Source of the DNA: JAEULH01 sp034382075
GTDB taxonomy: Bacteria > Pseudomonadota > Alphaproteobacteria > Rhodospirillales > Defluviicoccaceae
DNA: 26,107 bases
Assembly: GCA_034382075.1 (NCBI GenBank)
Contig: JAXMOZ010000049.1
Coordinates: 1 to 26,107 of the forward strand
Direction of reading: 5' to 3'
Shown: piece by piece, positions 8,281-17,264 of the stretch
Layout of the letters: each line of letters starts with the position of its first letter
How positions within the stretch are numbered: position 1 is the first letter of the stretch
Translations under genes and position numbers: made by a program
The notes under the pieces: model-generated
Database searches by the model: none
Told to the model about the DNA's origin: nothing
What the model saw: the letters and a program-made list of their open reading frames with translations, nothing else

Positions 8281-9099
8281 ATGGCTGAACAAGCCATGCA
8301 AGCACGGCACGAGCCGGAGATCAGCACTCCGGGCTTGGGGACAGCGGAGGGATCGGCGGAGGCGGAGCGGGAAGACGGATGCGGGGCGCTGCCGCCGCTC
8401 GTCCTCGATATCGCCGAACAGGAGCGGCTGCCGGCTCCGTCGAAGCGGATCGTGGTGATCGACGAGCGGGCGTTTCGCCGCGAGTGCGTGGTCCGCATGC
8501 TGCGCGAGGTCTCGCCCGAGTACAGCATCGCCGCGCTCGAGCGGCCGCATGACCCGCGGCCGGACGCCCTGGCGCGCGACGGCGGCGAACGCGTCGACGT
8601 CGTCATCCTCGATACCGGCTGGATCCGCCTTCCCGACGAGCGGGTGGCAACGGACGTGCGCTTTCTGCAGGACCGCTTCGAGGGGTCGGCGATCATCCTG
8701 TTGTCGGACCGCGAGGACAGCGCCCACGTCGCCCAGGCCCTGAGCTATGGGGTGCGCGGTTTCATTCCCACCAGCCTTGGCGCCAGCGTGGTCGCCGAGG
8801 CGGTCCGGCTGGTGGGCGCCGGCGGCACGTTCGTCCCGGCAAGCGCCTTGGTCCACGCGCTGGGCGTCCGCCGGGACGCAACCGGCCGCGGCCGGGGAAG
8901 CGGCGGCGGGAGCGCCGGGCTCACCCCGCGCGAGTGCGAGGTGCTCAACCTGCTGCGCGAGGGCAAGCCGAACAAGATCATCGCCGCCACCCTCGAGTTG
9001 AAGGAGACGACGGTCAAGATCCACGTCCGCCACATCATGAAGAAGCTGAAGGCCACCAACCGCACGGAAGCGGCACTCATGGCCGAACGGGCGTTGTAG
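8281..9099 (+). CDS. NarL/LuxR-type response regulator with atypical receiver
   Basis: A 272-residue DNA-binding regulator. A disordered acidic leader (1-53) precedes a receiver-like domain (about 55-180): acidic pair Asp61-Glu62 in VVIDER, phospho-acceptor candidate Asp111 in VVILDTGW, and Ser142 in ILLSDRE. The conserved active-site lysine is replaced by Thr164 in GFIPTSL. The C-terminal LuxR HTH (about 214-268) is canonical: LTPRECEVLNLLREGKPNKI, then KETTVKIHVRHIMKKL. ATG 8281 is chosen because GGAGG lies 7 nt upstream; an in-frame ATG at 8266 would overlap that site. No histidine kinase is adjacent, so the signal is unknown. The stop is 7 nt from the stop of the convergent gene. Confidence 0.85.
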   Translation: MAEQAMQARHEPEISTPGLGTAEGSAEAEREDGCGALPPLVLDIAEQERLPAPSKRIVVIDERAFRRECVVRMLREVSPEYSIAALERPHDPRPDALARDGGERVDVVILDTGWIRLPDERVATDVRFLQDRFEGSAIILLSDREDSAHVAQALSYGVRGFIPTSLGASVVAEAVRLVGAGGTFVPASALVHALGVRRDATGRGRGSGGGSAGLTPRECEVLNLLREGKPNKIIAATLELKETTVKIHVRHIMKKLKATNRTEAALMAERAL

Positions 9100-9106
9100 G
9101 CGGCGC

Positions 9107-9784
9107 TCAGCGCCGCGAGAGAGACCCGCCGGCGGCCGCCCGAACCTGGGCCGCGGCTGCTGCCGGCGCGGCAGCGGCGAGCGTGGCTGCGGGCGGAGCG
9201 GCGGCGGGCATTGCGCCCGGGCTCGTTGGCGCGAATGCCGGTACGCCGGTCACGATGATCGTGCCGGCGGCGCTTCTGCGCCCGGCCGCGTTGGCCTTCG
9301 CCGCCGGCTCTCGGCTCGCCGCGACGGCGGTGAGCGCACCGAAGGCGAAACTGCCCCACGTCCCGCTCCCGGCGGCGGCAAGGCCCGAGGTTGACGCCGT
9401 GCCGCCACTGGCGGCGGCGGTGCCGAGCACGATCACCGTTGCCGTGGCGCCGCTTCCGCTCGTCGCCGCGCGGGCGAACACTTCGGCCACGGCAAGCATA
9501 TCGGCGGCGGCGAAGGCGCGGGCTCTGCCGATCGCGACGGTGGATTCAGGCCGCGCTCCGGTGGGCACGTCGGCGAGCGCCTCGGTGAAGGTGATGGTGA
9601 GCGTTCGGCCGGGTCCCAAGGCCACGGCCGCGGCGCGGGCAAAGGCGGAGGCGCTGCCGACGCTGCCGGCGGTGATCGCGTCGAGTTCGCCGTCGCCGAG
9701 AACCACCGCGGCGGACGCCCCAAGCGGTCCCGCCGCTGCACCCATGAAGGCCGCGAGCGCGGCGGCCAGTGCGGCTGTTCGCAT
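9107..9784 (-). CDS. Ala/Gly-rich secreted hypothetical protein
   Basis: A 225-residue protein of very low complexity (mostly Ala, Gly, Thr, Ser, Val). It has a clear signal peptide (MRTAALAAALAAFMGAAAG, then PLGASA) and just after it VVLGDGELDAITAGS; short LDAxTAG motifs of this kind occur after the leader of several small secreted proteobacterial proteins. The rest alternates small residues with beta-prone TVIVLG, TIIVTG and TITFTEAL. The ATG at 9784 has GGAGGAG about 8 nt upstream, which supports translation; a TTG at 9790 is too close to that site. No function is recognised, and compositional bias means the frame could be partly fortuitous. Confidence 0.55.
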   Translation of the reverse strand: MRTAALAAALAAFMGAAAGPLGASAAVVLGDGELDAITAGSVGSASAFARAAAVALGPGRTLTITFTEALADVPTGARPESTVAIGRARAFAAADMLAVAEVFARAATSGSGATATVIVLGTAAASGGTASTSGLAAAGSGTWGSFAFGALTAVAASREPAAKANAAGRRSAAGTIIVTGVPAFAPTSPGAMPAAAPPAATLAAAAPAAAAAQVRAAAGGSLSRR

Positions 9785-9937
9785 GCCCAAGTCTCCTCCC
9801 CTCCTCCGGCCGCGGCCCAGGCCGGTGACGGCGGCGCGCGAAGCCGGTTCGGGCGGGGACTATCCGCTATGCGGCAGCGCCTGCGCAACCCACCCCAGGG
9901 CGGGATCGGCCCATGCTTCCGGGGGATCCCGCCTCCC

Positions 9938-9954
9938 CTTTTGAGGAACAAAAG
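9938..9954. repeat. Short inverted repeat CTTTTG-N5-CAAAAG
   Basis: A perfect 6-bp inverted repeat with a 5-nt spacer, AT-rich against its surroundings. It lies about 155 nt upstream of the Ala-rich secreted gene and could be an operator, but there is only one copy and no known match. Confidence 0.25.
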
Positions 9955-10010
9955 CCACCGCTGGCCGCGGAAAAGCAGAGATCGACCGCGGGCAGGGTCT
10001 TTTTTCGGCG

Positions 10011-10265
10011 TCAGGCGGAGCGGGCCGGCTGCTGCGCCAGCATCCCTCGCTCGGTCCGCGGCTGCACCCGCCCAGGGCGGGCTGTTGCCGGGCGCGTCTC
10101 CGCCGGGCGCTGCTGCGAGGGTCTGAGAACCCGGCGGATGCGGAGGCCGGCGGCAGCGGCGCCCAGCTCGCCGACCGCCCGGCGAAGCAAGCCGATCACC
10201 CCTCGCCGATGCAGATGCTGGCTGTTCATCACCCCGATCGTGCCGAACCACTCAGGCGTGTTCAT
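10011..10265 (-). CDS. Small basic hypothetical protein
   Basis: An 84-residue frame starting MNTPEWFGTIGVMNSQHLHR with a strong AGAGGAG about 4 nt before the ATG. The second half is Arg/Ala/Pro-rich and may be coincidental. There is no signal peptide or membrane helix, and I recognise no family. The ribosome-binding site is the main argument for a real gene. Confidence 0.35.
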   Translation of the reverse strand: MNTPEWFGTIGVMNSQHLHRRGVIGLLRRAVGELGAAAAGLRIRRVLRPSQQRPAETRPATARPGRVQPRTERGMLAQQPARSA

Positions 10266-10587
10266 CGAGCTCCTCTGATGCCGCGGTTAGGACTGAAGCG
10301 TACGGTGCACGGAGAGATAACAGATTAGCCCTCGTCCGACTGTGGCGGCGGTCACACCTCTTGATCCAAAGGCCACAACTCCACCGCCTGACGTCATCGC
10401 GCCCGCACGAACGCTTCGACTGCCACCATATCCCCGGAAGGTTTCCGCCACCCTTATGGGGAAGTGAAACTTCGTTAACCGCCGCCGGTGACGGACGGTG
10501 ACGCCCACATGTCACCCAAACGCAACAGCTGCCCTGTTCGCCGGCTTGGACTTTGACAGCGGCCGGGACTGCGCGCAGATTGTGCGC
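10266..10587. other. Intergenic region between divergent genes
   Basis: This 322-nt stretch holds no convincing gene. It is less GC-rich than its surroundings and contains a perfect TGACGTCA palindrome at 10389-10396. It should carry the promoter of the L,D-transpeptidase gene and possibly one for the small minus-strand frame. A GTG at 10498 could extend the transpeptidase upstream, but that extension does not resemble a signal sequence. Confidence 0.4.
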
Positions 10588-11808
10588 ATGCGGACTTTTT
10601 CTCCCTTGTTCGGCCGCGCCCTAACCCGGAAGGGTGGGCGCCGGCCTCGGCCTTTCGTTGCGGGGCTTGCTGCGGTGTTGCTTGCCGCTTCGGCGCTGAG
10701 CACGGAGGCGGCCCAGCCGACCGCACTCTTCCCCCAGGGGCAGGCGCCGCGGCCCACCGGCGCGCAGCCCGCGCCCTCGCCTGCGGCGGTGCCCCAGAGC
10801 GATGGCCCGGCGGTTGCGCCCGTACCGGTTGCCCCGCCCGGTCCGGCTTCCCCGGCGGCTCCGGACGGCCAGGCCGCGCCCGCCGCGGCCGGCGTTCTCC
10901 CCGGCTCGATCATCACGGACCAGGGAGCCGCGGCAGGCGGGGGCAGCGAAACCGACGAGGAGCCGCGGGCGCCGGTCCTGTCGGGCGACATCCTCGGCGA
11001 GATGCGCGAGTACTACACCTGGACGTCGGACACCCTGCTCGACATCGCCCGCGGCGAGGATCTCGGGCTGATCAACCTGATGTCGGCGAATGCCGGCGTC
11101 GATGCCTGGCTGCCCGGCAAGGGGACGCGGATCGTCCTCCCCACCGCCCACATCCTCCCCGACGCGCCGCGCCGGGGCGTCGTCATCAACATCGCCGAGC
11201 TGCGGCTCTATCTCTACGCCGACAGCGGCAGCGTCTGGTCGTTCTCCATCGGCGTCGGCCGCGACGGGTTTTCGACCCCACTCGGCCAAACCAAGGTCGT
11301 CCGCAAGAAGGAGAACCCGACCTGGTATCCCACGGCGGCGAAACGGGCGGAGGATCCGGAGGTGCCGGCGGTAGTCCCGGCCGGGCCGGACAATCCCATG
11401 GGGGAGTACGCCCTGTACCTGGGCTGGCCGACCTACGCCGTGCACGGCACCAACCAGCCCTGGGCGGTGGGGCGGCGGGTGACCCGCGGTTGCATCCGCC
11501 TCTATCCCGAGGACATCGCCTGGGTCTTTCGCCAGGTGCCGGCGGGAACCCCGGTGACGGTGGTCGACCAGCCGGTCAAGCTGGGGCGCAAGAACGGCGA
11601 GCTCTTCATCGAAGTGCATCCGTCCTTGAAGCAGGTGGACCAGATCGAGGAGAAGGGCCAGGCCGATCCCGATCCACTGACCGATCGGACCGACACGATC
11701 CTGGCTTTTGCCGGCGACGCCATCCCCCGGCTCGACTGGGAGGTGATCAACCAGGCGCTCGCCGAACGCCGCGGCTATCCGATCCAGATCACCAAGCCCG
11801 GCTCCTGA
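10588..11808 (+). CDS. L,D-transpeptidase (YkuD domain) with LysM-like region
   Basis: A 406-residue exported peptidoglycan enzyme. The basic leader (FGRALTRKGGRRPRP) and hydrophobic core FVAGLAAVLLAASALS end near EAAQ. A Pro/Ala-rich linker runs to about residue 110. A LysM-like stretch (YYTWTSDTLLDIARGEDLG, then LPGKGTRIVLPT) is followed by the YkuD domain from about 193. The catalytic signature is intact: His286 in AVHGTNQ and Cys302 in RRVTRGCIRL. Such enzymes form 3-3 crosslinks or attach proteins to diaminopimelate. ATG 10588 gives a sensible signal peptide; a GTG at 10498 is in frame. The gene ends 20 nt from the end of the convergent lipoprotein gene. Confidence 0.88.
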   Translation: MRTFSPLFGRALTRKGGRRPRPFVAGLAAVLLAASALSTEAAQPTALFPQGQAPRPTGAQPAPSPAAVPQSDGPAVAPVPVAPPGPASPAAPDGQAAPAAAGVLPGSIITDQGAAAGGGSETDEEPRAPVLSGDILGEMREYYTWTSDTLLDIARGEDLGLINLMSANAGVDAWLPGKGTRIVLPTAHILPDAPRRGVVINIAELRLYLYADSGSVWSFSIGVGRDGFSTPLGQTKVVRKKENPTWYPTAAKRAEDPEVPAVVPAGPDNPMGEYALYLGWPTYAVHGTNQPWAVGRRVTRGCIRLYPEDIAWVFRQVPAGTPVTVVDQPVKLGRKNGELFIEVHPSLKQVDQIEEKGQADPDPLTDRTDTILAFAGDAIPRLDWEVINQALAERRGYPIQITKPGS

Positions 11809-11827
11809 AGGCGCAGGCCCCCCGGCG

Positions 11828-12835
11828 TCAGCGCCCGACGGGTCCTCCGGCGGCGGCAGCGGGCGCAGCCTCCGGGCCGCAGAACCGGCTGCGTTGGTAG
11901 CCGGTTCCCACCCAGGCCTCCGGGGCGAAGTCGCCGCCCGGCGGCGGCCCCTCGCAGACCCGGCCGCTGATGCCGTGGGCCTCGTCGAAGCCGATGCAGC
12001 GGCCGAACAGGGCCTTCGGCCGGGGGTAGATCGCTCGGCCGAAGGGTTGGTTCCAGAAGCTCGCGTCGACATAGACGCCGGCAAGCGTCGTCCCTAGGTC
12101 CGGCGGCCTGTCGCCGAGGTCGTCGGCGCTGCCGAAGAACAGCAGCATCAGCGGCTTGCCGGCGCCGGCGTTGCGGTTCAGCGCCGGATCGTAGGCCACG
12201 TTCACGCGCTCCAGGCGCACCGCCCGGGCGCCATGCCCGCTCTCCGGCCGGTAGGGGGTGAACAGGCCCTGATAGCCGGTGTAGCCGGTGACGTTCTGCA
12301 GAACGAGCTCTTGCAGCGGCCCGTCGCCCTGGGCATGGACCAGATCGCCGTGGATGCCCGCCGGCTGGCCGCTGATCCGTCTGGCGAAGGTGTTCTGCAC
12401 GATCAGCCGGCCGGTGTTGCGGTAGACCCGGATCGCGTCGGCGGACTTGCCGGCAACGTCGATGCCGAGCCCCTCGATGAAGGAGGTGCCCGACGTCCGG
12501 CTGATGCTGATCACCGCCTTGCCGCTCTCGGTGTAGAGAAAGGCGCCGCCCTGGATCCAGACGTTGCCGGCGCCGTTGACGCTCAGGCCGCGCTGGCAGA
12601 CGCGATCCTTGGGCAGGCGAATGAAGACGTCTCGCCCGTCGGCCTCGACCACCGTGGGGAAATCGGGATCGCCGGGACAGGCGTTGGCGAAGGTGAGCGG
12701 CCGGCTCAGCGCCGGCGGCGCGAGGCAGGCAAACGGCGCCTCCGGCGCGCCGGTGTCGTCCGCGGCGCAGGCCGCCAGCGCCAACAGAACGCCGCCGACG
12801 GCAAGGCCCGCCCATCTCGAAATACGGTTGTGCAT
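11828..12835 (-). CDS. Putative lipoprotein with right-handed beta-helix fold
   Basis: A 335-residue protein with a lipoprotein signal (MHNRISRWAGLAVGGVLLAL then AAC, lipobox LAAC, Cys23). From about residue 60 to 250 the sequence has the stacked short-strand pattern of parallel beta-helix proteins: LSVNGAGNVWIQGGAFLYTE, AVISISRTSGTSFIEGLGI, ADAIRVYRNTGRLIVQNTF, LQELVLQNVTGYTGY. Such folds occur in polysaccharide lyases, adhesins and surface proteins. I see no diagnostic catalytic motif, so enzyme activity is not claimed. The C-terminal region has paired cysteines (FGRCIGF, GRVCEG) and an Ala/Gly-rich tail. Confidence 0.7.
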   Translation of the reverse strand: MHNRISRWAGLAVGGVLLALAACAADDTGAPEAPFACLAPPALSRPLTFANACPGDPDFPTVVEADGRDVFIRLPKDRVCQRGLSVNGAGNVWIQGGAFLYTESGKAVISISRTSGTSFIEGLGIDVAGKSADAIRVYRNTGRLIVQNTFARRISGQPAGIHGDLVHAQGDGPLQELVLQNVTGYTGYQGLFTPYRPESGHGARAVRLERVNVAYDPALNRNAGAGKPLMLLFFGSADDLGDRPPDLGTTLAGVYVDASFWNQPFGRAIYPRPKALFGRCIGFDEAHGISGRVCEGPPPGGDFAPEAWVGTGYQRSRFCGPEAAPAAAAGGPVGR

Positions 12836-12946
12836 TGTCCGCCCGCTTCTTGCTCCGCCATGGTAACCGCGGCGGGGTGGTCGACGCCAGCGGTCGAGCG
12901 CGCCCCAAGCGGGCCTCGGAACACGGCCCGGCGCGGCCTCGGCTGG

Positions 12947-13147
12947 CTAGAAGCGGGCGATGCCGAGAACGTCCTGAAACAGGACGAGAAAAAAGAACAC
13001 CGCGGCGATGCAGCCGAACAGGAGGTGGACGAAGTCGCTGTCGCCCTCGGCGTCGCGGAAGCGGATCCCATGCCAGGCGATGAAGCCGGTGACCGCGAGG
13101 AACAGCAGGTTGACCAGCGGCTCCAACGAGCCGGCGAACCCGAACAT
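12947..13147 (-). CDS. Small two-helix membrane protein
   Basis: A 66-residue protein with two membrane helices: PLVNLLFLAVTGFIAWHGI (about 9-28) and FVHLLFGCIAAVFFFLVLF (about 39-57), joined by a charged loop RFRDAEGDSD. It ends DVLGIARF. The frame is open far upstream, but only this part has membrane-protein character; the ATG at 13147 has a weak ribosome-binding site. I do not recognise the family. Confidence 0.55.
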   Translation of the reverse strand: MFGFAGSLEPLVNLLFLAVTGFIAWHGIRFRDAEGDSDFVHLLFGCIAAVFFFLVLFQDVLGIARF

Positions 13148-13758
13148 CAGCGGGCGCCGCCCACCGGGTGCGCCCTGCGGCGGCGGCCGTGGTCGTAAGA
13201 CCACGGGGCCGGATGATCCGCATCCAGCCGACCGCATCGGCGCGAGGCAAAGCTCGTGAACGGCCGATCGACGAGGCCACGGGGCGGGAGCCCCTCGAGC
13301 CGATTGACGCCGGAACGCTGCTTGAGCTGGGACTCGCCGATCCCAGCGACGTTGGCGGTCGAGCACCCCTGCCCACGCTGGGAAAGCTCGTGCTCCCTCC
13401 CTCGCGGGTTGATCAGCACCTCGAGAAGGCTCATCCGCTCCGGCTCCGATCGCGAGCGCTCGCGCCGCGGCCCCGTCGGCACGCCGCGATCCCCGCAGTA
13501 TAGGCGAGAGCGCCACCGCCCGGCGAGCGATCACGCGCCCAGCCAGGCGCCGGCCACCGGCTCTGCATCCGGCATGGCCGTCGGCGAGGAGGCCGACGTG
13601 CGTGCGCCGCTTCGGCATCGGCCGCGCCGGCGAGGGACCAAGGGAACGCCAGCCGATCCTGGTGCCCGCCGGCTGCGGGACGACCTTCGACTGCGGGCCG
13701 TTGCGCGCTGCCGGCCTGTACAACCGAAGCCGCTGCCGCTAGCTTCGCCGCCGAACCG
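13148..13758. other. Gene-poor stretch of about 610 nt
   Basis: Several open frames run through this region on both strands, but all translate to Arg/Pro/Ala-rich sequence without signal peptides, membrane helices or recognisable motifs, as expected from GC-rich non-coding DNA. The best alternative is a minus-strand frame starting at ATG 13434 (MSLLEVLINPRG) with GGAGC upstream. I do not call it. The region also contains the hairpin at 13187-13206. Confidence 0.4.
13187..13206. repeat. Perfect 8-bp hairpin with GTAA loop
   Basis: CCGTGGTC and GACCACGG pair perfectly around GTAA, and nearby GG/CC can extend the stem. The loop is a GNRA-type tetraloop if transcribed from the plus strand. It lies about 40 nt upstream of the small two-helix membrane gene on the minus strand, so it could sit in that leader. 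No T-run follows, so it is not a classical terminator. Confidence 0.5.
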
Positions 13759-14043
13759 ATGCTGAAGCTCCTTGCCCCACTCCTCGTTCTTGCGGTCACC
13801 CTAGCCACCTCCGGCTGCATCGACGTGGTCGAAACGTCGCCCAACGCGGTCTGGGTGGAGAAGCCGCTGATCGCCTTCGGCACCGTCGAAGGAACGGCGG
13901 AGGCGGAATGCGCCCGCTACGGCAAGCGGGCGGTCTATCGCGGCACCCTCGAAAGCCGCACCGCACCGTCCAGTGGCAGCGCCGCCGCCGTCTCGGGAAC
14001 GAAACTGGTCTACGTTCCGATCTACGCCTTCGACTGCGAGTAG
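13759..14043 (+). CDS. Small putative lipoprotein
   Basis: A 94-residue protein with a lipoprotein signal peptide (MLKLLAPLLVLAVTLATSGC, lipid-attachment Cys20). The short mature domain includes VEKPLIAFGTVEGTAEAECA and ends TKLVYVPIYAFDCE; two further cysteines may form a disulfide. No family is recognised. Only a weak ribosome-binding site precedes the ATG, but the signal peptide is convincing. Confidence 0.65.
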   Translation: MLKLLAPLLVLAVTLATSGCIDVVETSPNAVWVEKPLIAFGTVEGTAEAECARYGKRAVYRGTLESRTAPSSGSAAAVSGTKLVYVPIYAFDCE

Positions 14044-14210
14044 CCGAACCCCTTCCCCACCCCTGTCCCGGCTCCGCCGCGGCGGTCTTGCGGAAGCCCG
14101 GGCCTTGTTCGGACAACGGAGGAAAGAGCGGGAGGGACCGCGCCCTCCCGAGTTGGCCCGGAGTCGACCGATGAACCCTCGGCGGGAGCGAGCACCGGCT
14201 CGCCTGGGGC

Positions 14211-14438
14211 TCAGGTGCCCCGCCCCAACCAGCGGAAGAGGGTGTCGAGGCCGCGGACGACCAGGAAGAAGCCGAGAAACAGGCCGCCCGCGAAGACCAG
14301 CCGCGGGTCGTCCACCTGTCCTACGAGCGCCTCGATCACGCCGAGGTAGGCCGCGGCGAACAGCTCGATGAGCATGAACCCGCCGATGCCCAGCATGATC
14401 GAGGTCGTGAGCCCCATGAACCTGACGATGCCGTACAT
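14211..14438 (-). CDS. Small membrane protein
   Basis: A 75-residue protein with two hydrophobic segments: TTSIMLGIGGFMLIELFAAA (11-30, running on to about 38) and LVFAGGLFLGFFLVVRGLD. It is preceded by a strong AAGGAGG about 8 nt before the ATG at 14438. The open frame extends upstream to 14810, but that part is not protein-like. I do not recognise a family. It is divergent from the hydrogenase genes. Confidence 0.65.
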   Translation of the reverse strand: MYGIVRFMGLTTSIMLGIGGFMLIELFAAAYLGVIEALVGQVDDPRLVFAGGLFLGFFLVVRGLDTLFRWLGRGT

Positions 14439-14872
14439 CTGCCTGCCTCCTTCGCCCTGGCCATCCGCTGGCCTCGGCTGACCTAGCGCAAGCCGTGTGC
14501 CAGGCTTGGTCTCGGCCGATTTCAATGGGTTAGCCGAAACAGACGGCACCGCGGCTGTCGCTTCGGTGAAACGGGCGCCGGCCCTGGCGTAACGCCGGTG
14601 AAACACGGCCCGCGGGCAGGGGAATTGGTAACGGGCCGGCCTCCCCGCGGCCGCGCCACCCCGGCCCCCTGGGCGATCGACCCTGCCCGCGGGCGGGTGC
14701 TTCAATCTGCTGGCAAAAGGGATATTCTGATGTCGCACGGGGCGTGCCGGCCGGCGCAAGAGGCCGTCCCCACCGGGCGAAGAGGCGAGCGTGCACACCC
14801 GGTCCCGCAAGGCTGCGCGGGACCAGCCTGAGGAACGAGCGCTGCCGTGACGACAGGAACGGATGGTGCAGC
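14439..14872. other. Intergenic region upstream of hydrogenase genes
   Basis: This 434-nt gap between the divergent small membrane gene and the hydrogenase small subunit contains no convincing gene. It should hold the hydrogenase promoter. A TGGCA at about 14711 suggests sigma-54, but the matching GC element at -12 is absent. Nothing else stands out. Confidence 0.4.
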
Positions 14873-15644
14873 ATGAGCCCGACCAAGCCTCGGCCGAAGC
14901 TGGCGGTATGGAAGTTCGCCTCCTGCGACGGCTGCCAGCTCTCGGTCCTCGACTGCGAGGACGAGCTGCTCGCCATCGCCGAGAGGCTCGAGATCGCCTG
15001 CTTCCTCGAGGCGAGCAGCGCCCGGGTGCGCGGCCCCTACGCGCTGTCCCTGGTCGAGGGCTCGATCACCACGCCCGACGACGCCTTGCGCATCCACAAG
15101 ATCCGCCGCCAGTCGCAGCGTCTCGTCACCATCGGCGCCTGCGCCACCTCGGGCGGGATCCAGGCGCTGCGCAACTTCGCCAGCGTCGAGGACTATGCTC
15201 GCAGCGTCTACCCCCGCCCCGAGCTTCTCGAAACGCTCCCGCAGTCCACGCCGATCCAGGATCACGTACGGGTCGATTTCGAGCTCCGCGGCTGCCCGAT
15301 CGGGAAGCACCAGCTGATCGAGGTGGTGAGCGCGCTCCTCGTCGGCCGCCGGCCCAACATCCCGCGCCATGCCGAGTGCGTCGAGTGCAAGCGCAACGGC
15401 ACGGTCTGCGTCATGGTCGCGCACGGCACTCCGTGCCTCGGGCCGGTCACCCAGGCCGGCTGCGGCAACCTCTGCCCGCCGCTGGGCCGCGGCTGCTACG
15501 GCTGCTTCGGGCCGATGGAGGCTCCGAACACCGCCAGCCTCGCCGCCTGGTTCGCCGGGCTCGGGATGAGCGAGGCCGAGATCCGCGACGCCTTCCGCAG
15601 CTACAACGCCGCCGCTCCGGCATTCCGCAAGGAAAGCGAGGCCC

Positions 15645-15658
<14 letters not shown>
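14873..15658 (+). CDS. [NiFe] hydrogenase small subunit, group 3b-like
   Basis: A 261-residue cytoplasmic iron-sulfur protein (no Tat signal) that would carry electrons from the NiFe site. The proximal-cluster cysteines are Cys18 and Cys21 (KFASCDGCQLSVLD), Cys90 (TIGACATSGG) and Cys141 (RGCPIGKHQ). A Cys-rich C-terminal half supplies further clusters: Cys169, Cys172, Cys179, Cys188, Cys197, Cys201, Cys208 and Cys211, in AECVECKRNGTVC and GRGCYGCFGP. This pattern matches the delta subunit of group 3b NADP-linked (sulf)hydrogenases. ATG 14873 starts just before the conserved region. It overlaps the large-subunit gene by 14 nt. The diaphorase subunits that usually precede it are absent here. 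Confidence 0.88.
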
Positions 15659-16943
<1,285 letters not shown>

Positions 16944-16955
16944 CGGCGTGGCGGC

Positions 16956-17025
16956 GTAGGGCGGGATAGCCGGAGGCGTATCCCGCCGATGATGGCGGGT
17001 CCGGCTTCGCCTCGACCCGCCCTAC
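16956..17025. repeat. Double-hairpin palindromic repeat, copy 2
   Basis: A 70-nt element opening GTAGGGCGGGA and closing ACCCGCCCTAC. Its hairpins are GGCGGGATA (16960-16968) with TATCCCGCC (16979-16987), then GGCGGGTC with GACCCGCC. Read on the opposite strand it aligns closely with copy 1. The T-A pair at stem position 7 is flipped to A-T on both arms, so pairing is preserved. It lies just after the hydrogenase large subunit, facing the convergent solute-binding gene. Confidence 0.85.
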
Positions 17026-17211
17026 GGCCGCGTCGGCTTCGCCTCCTCGCGATGACCGCATTCTCGTTCTGGGTCAGTAGCACCATGCGGCCAGGTCGAC
17101 GCACCAGGGACCCGCAACCCGCTCCGCTGGACCGGTTCAAGCAGTGACAAGCACGGCCATGACGGCTGCTCGTGGGCGAGGGCAAGTGGGCGACGATGAT
17201 CGCGAGCGGCT

Positions 17212-17249
17212 CCCTCTCCCGCGCGCCGCGAGGCGCGAGCGGGAGAGGG
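17212..17249. terminator. GC-rich hairpin after solute-binding gene
   Basis: CCCTCTCCCGC (17212-17222) pairs perfectly with GCGGGAGAGGG (17239-17249), with an inner GCGC/GCGC stem. It lies 15 nt beyond the stop of the minus-strand solute-binding gene. There is no T-run. The sequence, with its flank GTCGGGGTGAGGGTGA, resembles a repeat widespread in proteobacterial intergenic DNA, so it may be an interspersed element that also limits read-through. Confidence 0.5.
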
Positions 17250-17264
17250 TCGGGGTGAGGGTGA

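Noticed and set aside
6696..8288. Long plus-strand open frame across the transporter gene
   Set aside because: The translation is Gln/Arg/Gly/Glu-rich with no motif; it is the antisense shadow of a clear membrane protein.
9975..10000. Stem plus T-run (GACC...GGTC then TTTTTT) as a terminator
   Set aside because: The stem is only about 4 bp and no plus-strand gene ends upstream of it.
14711..14735. Possible sigma-54 promoter TGGCA upstream of hydrogenase genes
   Set aside because: No GC doublet of the -12 element at the required spacing.
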